Origin: Parascedosporium putredinis
Taxonomy: Eukaryota > Ascomycota > Sordariomycetes > Microascales > Microascaceae
Reading direction: 5' to 3'
Length of the DNA: 64,000 nt
Assembly: GCA_949357655.1 (NCBI GenBank)
Contig: CASHTG010000016.1
Span: 1,736,001-1,800,000, forward strand
Shown: positions 63,114 to 64,000 of the stretch, one piece after another
How the letters are laid out: every line of letters begins with the position of its first letter
Position numbering within the stretch: position 1 is the first letter of the stretch
Program-made: the position numbers and the translations under genes
The notes under the pieces: model-generated
The model's input: the letters and a program-made list of their open reading frames with translations, nothing else
What the model was told of the DNA's origin: nothing
The model's database searches: none

Positions 63114-63585
63114 TTATTTGGCGCCCTTCCGCTTCTGCTCAAGGAAGAGGACATGTTTTCGAACTAGACTTTGGATTAGAATCGGGGCGATTTTGGAGGT
63201 GATATTGTGGTTGCTGTCGAGCTGCATGAGGGGGTGTGGAGGAAATGGTGCCGGGGAGGACGAGGTAAAGCTTGAGAGCCAGGAGAGGCGTATGGTGTCT
63301 ACGTGAAGTAGGCTGTAAAACATACCTATAGGATCATACTTGAGCATGCTCATGGGGCCCGCGGTACGCTTCCGGCGGAAGCTATAGAAGAAGCCGGTGG
63401 CGGCCATGGAGAGCAGGCGCACGATTACGACGCGAGATTTGGCTGGTCACGGAGAAACACATGCATTAGTATGCCAGAACATGGTGGGTATGCGCCAGAA
63501 TTCGCTCCCTCAACCGACAACCAATTTGACGAGGGAATCCGAGGGTTTGATATGAGAAGAGTAACGGCTTACCTTTCTTCGCCAT
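63114..63585 (-). CDS. MRPL39: Mitochondrial large-subunit ribosomal protein bL33m
   Basis: Three exons, 63585-63573, 63442-63326 and 63163-63114, give 59 residues with no frame break. The protein begins MAKKAKSRVVIVRLLSMAAT and continues GFFYSFRRKRTAGPMSMLKY, ending RKHVLFLEQKRKGAK. This is the full-length bL33 family pattern; the yeast mitochondrial member is MRPL39. The first exon is only four codons plus one base, so the gene is easily missed or mis-started. The second mitoribosomal gene in the window (mL41) is 34 kb away and unlinked in arrangement. The protein is a structural component of the mitochondrial large ribosomal subunit. Confidence 0.94.
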
Positions 63586-64000
63586 GGTGAGAGAATTGAC
63601 CGGTGATGGGCGGAAACTTGAGAGGGTGTTCGAGGGGACGGAAAGCTCGAGCTTGCGACTGGTGTGTCGTCTGAAGATTTTGGGAGAGTGCTCTTTGGTG
63701 ATTGGCTGAGATTCGGTGTAGCGGAGAATTATTGATCCGAGATCCGAGTCTCACCGAAGCTGTGCGGCGGACCTTGGAGCTGGCGGTCAGGGCTGTCAAA
63801 ACTAGTTGACAGAACTCCCAACTGCCACAAATGGGGCGACACCGCACCGGTCCTCCCACTATTGCTCTAGCTCTCAGTTGATGTGACGCTCGGTTGCTTA
63901 GCCTACATGGCTTTTGGGCTTCCGCGTGGTTTTTTTTTTTTCCTCTTTACTTCTTTGTCATAAAATCTCCTGTGGTCACAGAATGCACTACTTCGACTAC
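63586..64000. promoter_or_regulatory. Upstream region of bL33m to window edge
   Basis: 415 bp upstream of the bL33m start, with a T run at about 63929-63941. Nothing else was recognised before the right edge. Confidence 0.4.

Overview
The window is nuclear DNA of a filamentous ascomycete (Pezizomycotina, most likely Sordariomycetes). The evidence is many short GT..AG introns with CTAAC/CTAAT-type branch sites, single-gene transcription units on both strands, and a gene set that includes an AP-1 bZIP factor, Mediator subunit 13, TSR2, ENP2 and two mitoribosomal proteins. I cannot name a genus. Seventeen protein-coding genes are supported. No tRNA, rRNA, transposon or CRISPR array was recognised.

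Layout. 1-811 (-): 5' part of an AGC/YANK protein kinase. 812-10923: about 10 kb with no recognisable gene. 10924-14177 (+): an iron-dependent hydroxyacid-oxoacid transhydrogenase followed by a class II ketose-bisphosphate-type aldolase. 17720-19619 (+): AP-1-like oxidative-stress regulator. 21614-23085 (+): BSD-domain protein. 23436-24177 (-): TSR2, divergent from an HSL-type alpha/beta hydrolase with a long tail at 24751-27512 (+). 28246-28774 (-): mitoribosomal mL41. 30687-33222 (-): manganese-type CDF transporter, divergent across 5.1 kb from a ZIP zinc transporter at 38354-39974 (+). 41609-44461 (-): ataxin-10/CTR86-like protein. 45725-50298 (-): MED13. 51754-52816 (-): methylthioadenosine phosphorylase, divergent from ENP2/NOL10 at 53322-55409 (+). 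56095-56646 (-): small single-pass membrane protein. 59009-62537 (+): an unrecognised large coiled-coil protein. 63114-63585 (-): mitoribosomal bL33.

The most pervasive anomaly is technical or evolutionary. Fourteen of the seventeen genes can be read end to end only if single missing bases are allowed. I count about 36 one-base losses in roughly 26 kb of coding sequence. Those I could place lie in short homopolymers and none required an extra base, although two MED13 breaks and one ZIP break could equally be one-base gains. With these losses allowed, every gene's total exon length becomes a multiple of three. This looks like homopolymer under-calling in an unpolished long-read assembly rather than mass pseudogenisation. 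The coordinates given span the whole gene including introns and frame breaks.

Functionally the window is mostly housekeeping (ribosome biogenesis, mitoribosome, methionine salvage, Mediator) plus stress and metal handling. The Mn-CDF, ZIP and CTR86-like genes are neighbours and form the most suggestive local grouping. No clear new system is proven. The coiled-coil protein, the long gene-free intervals and the transhydrogenase/aldolase pair are the best places to look.
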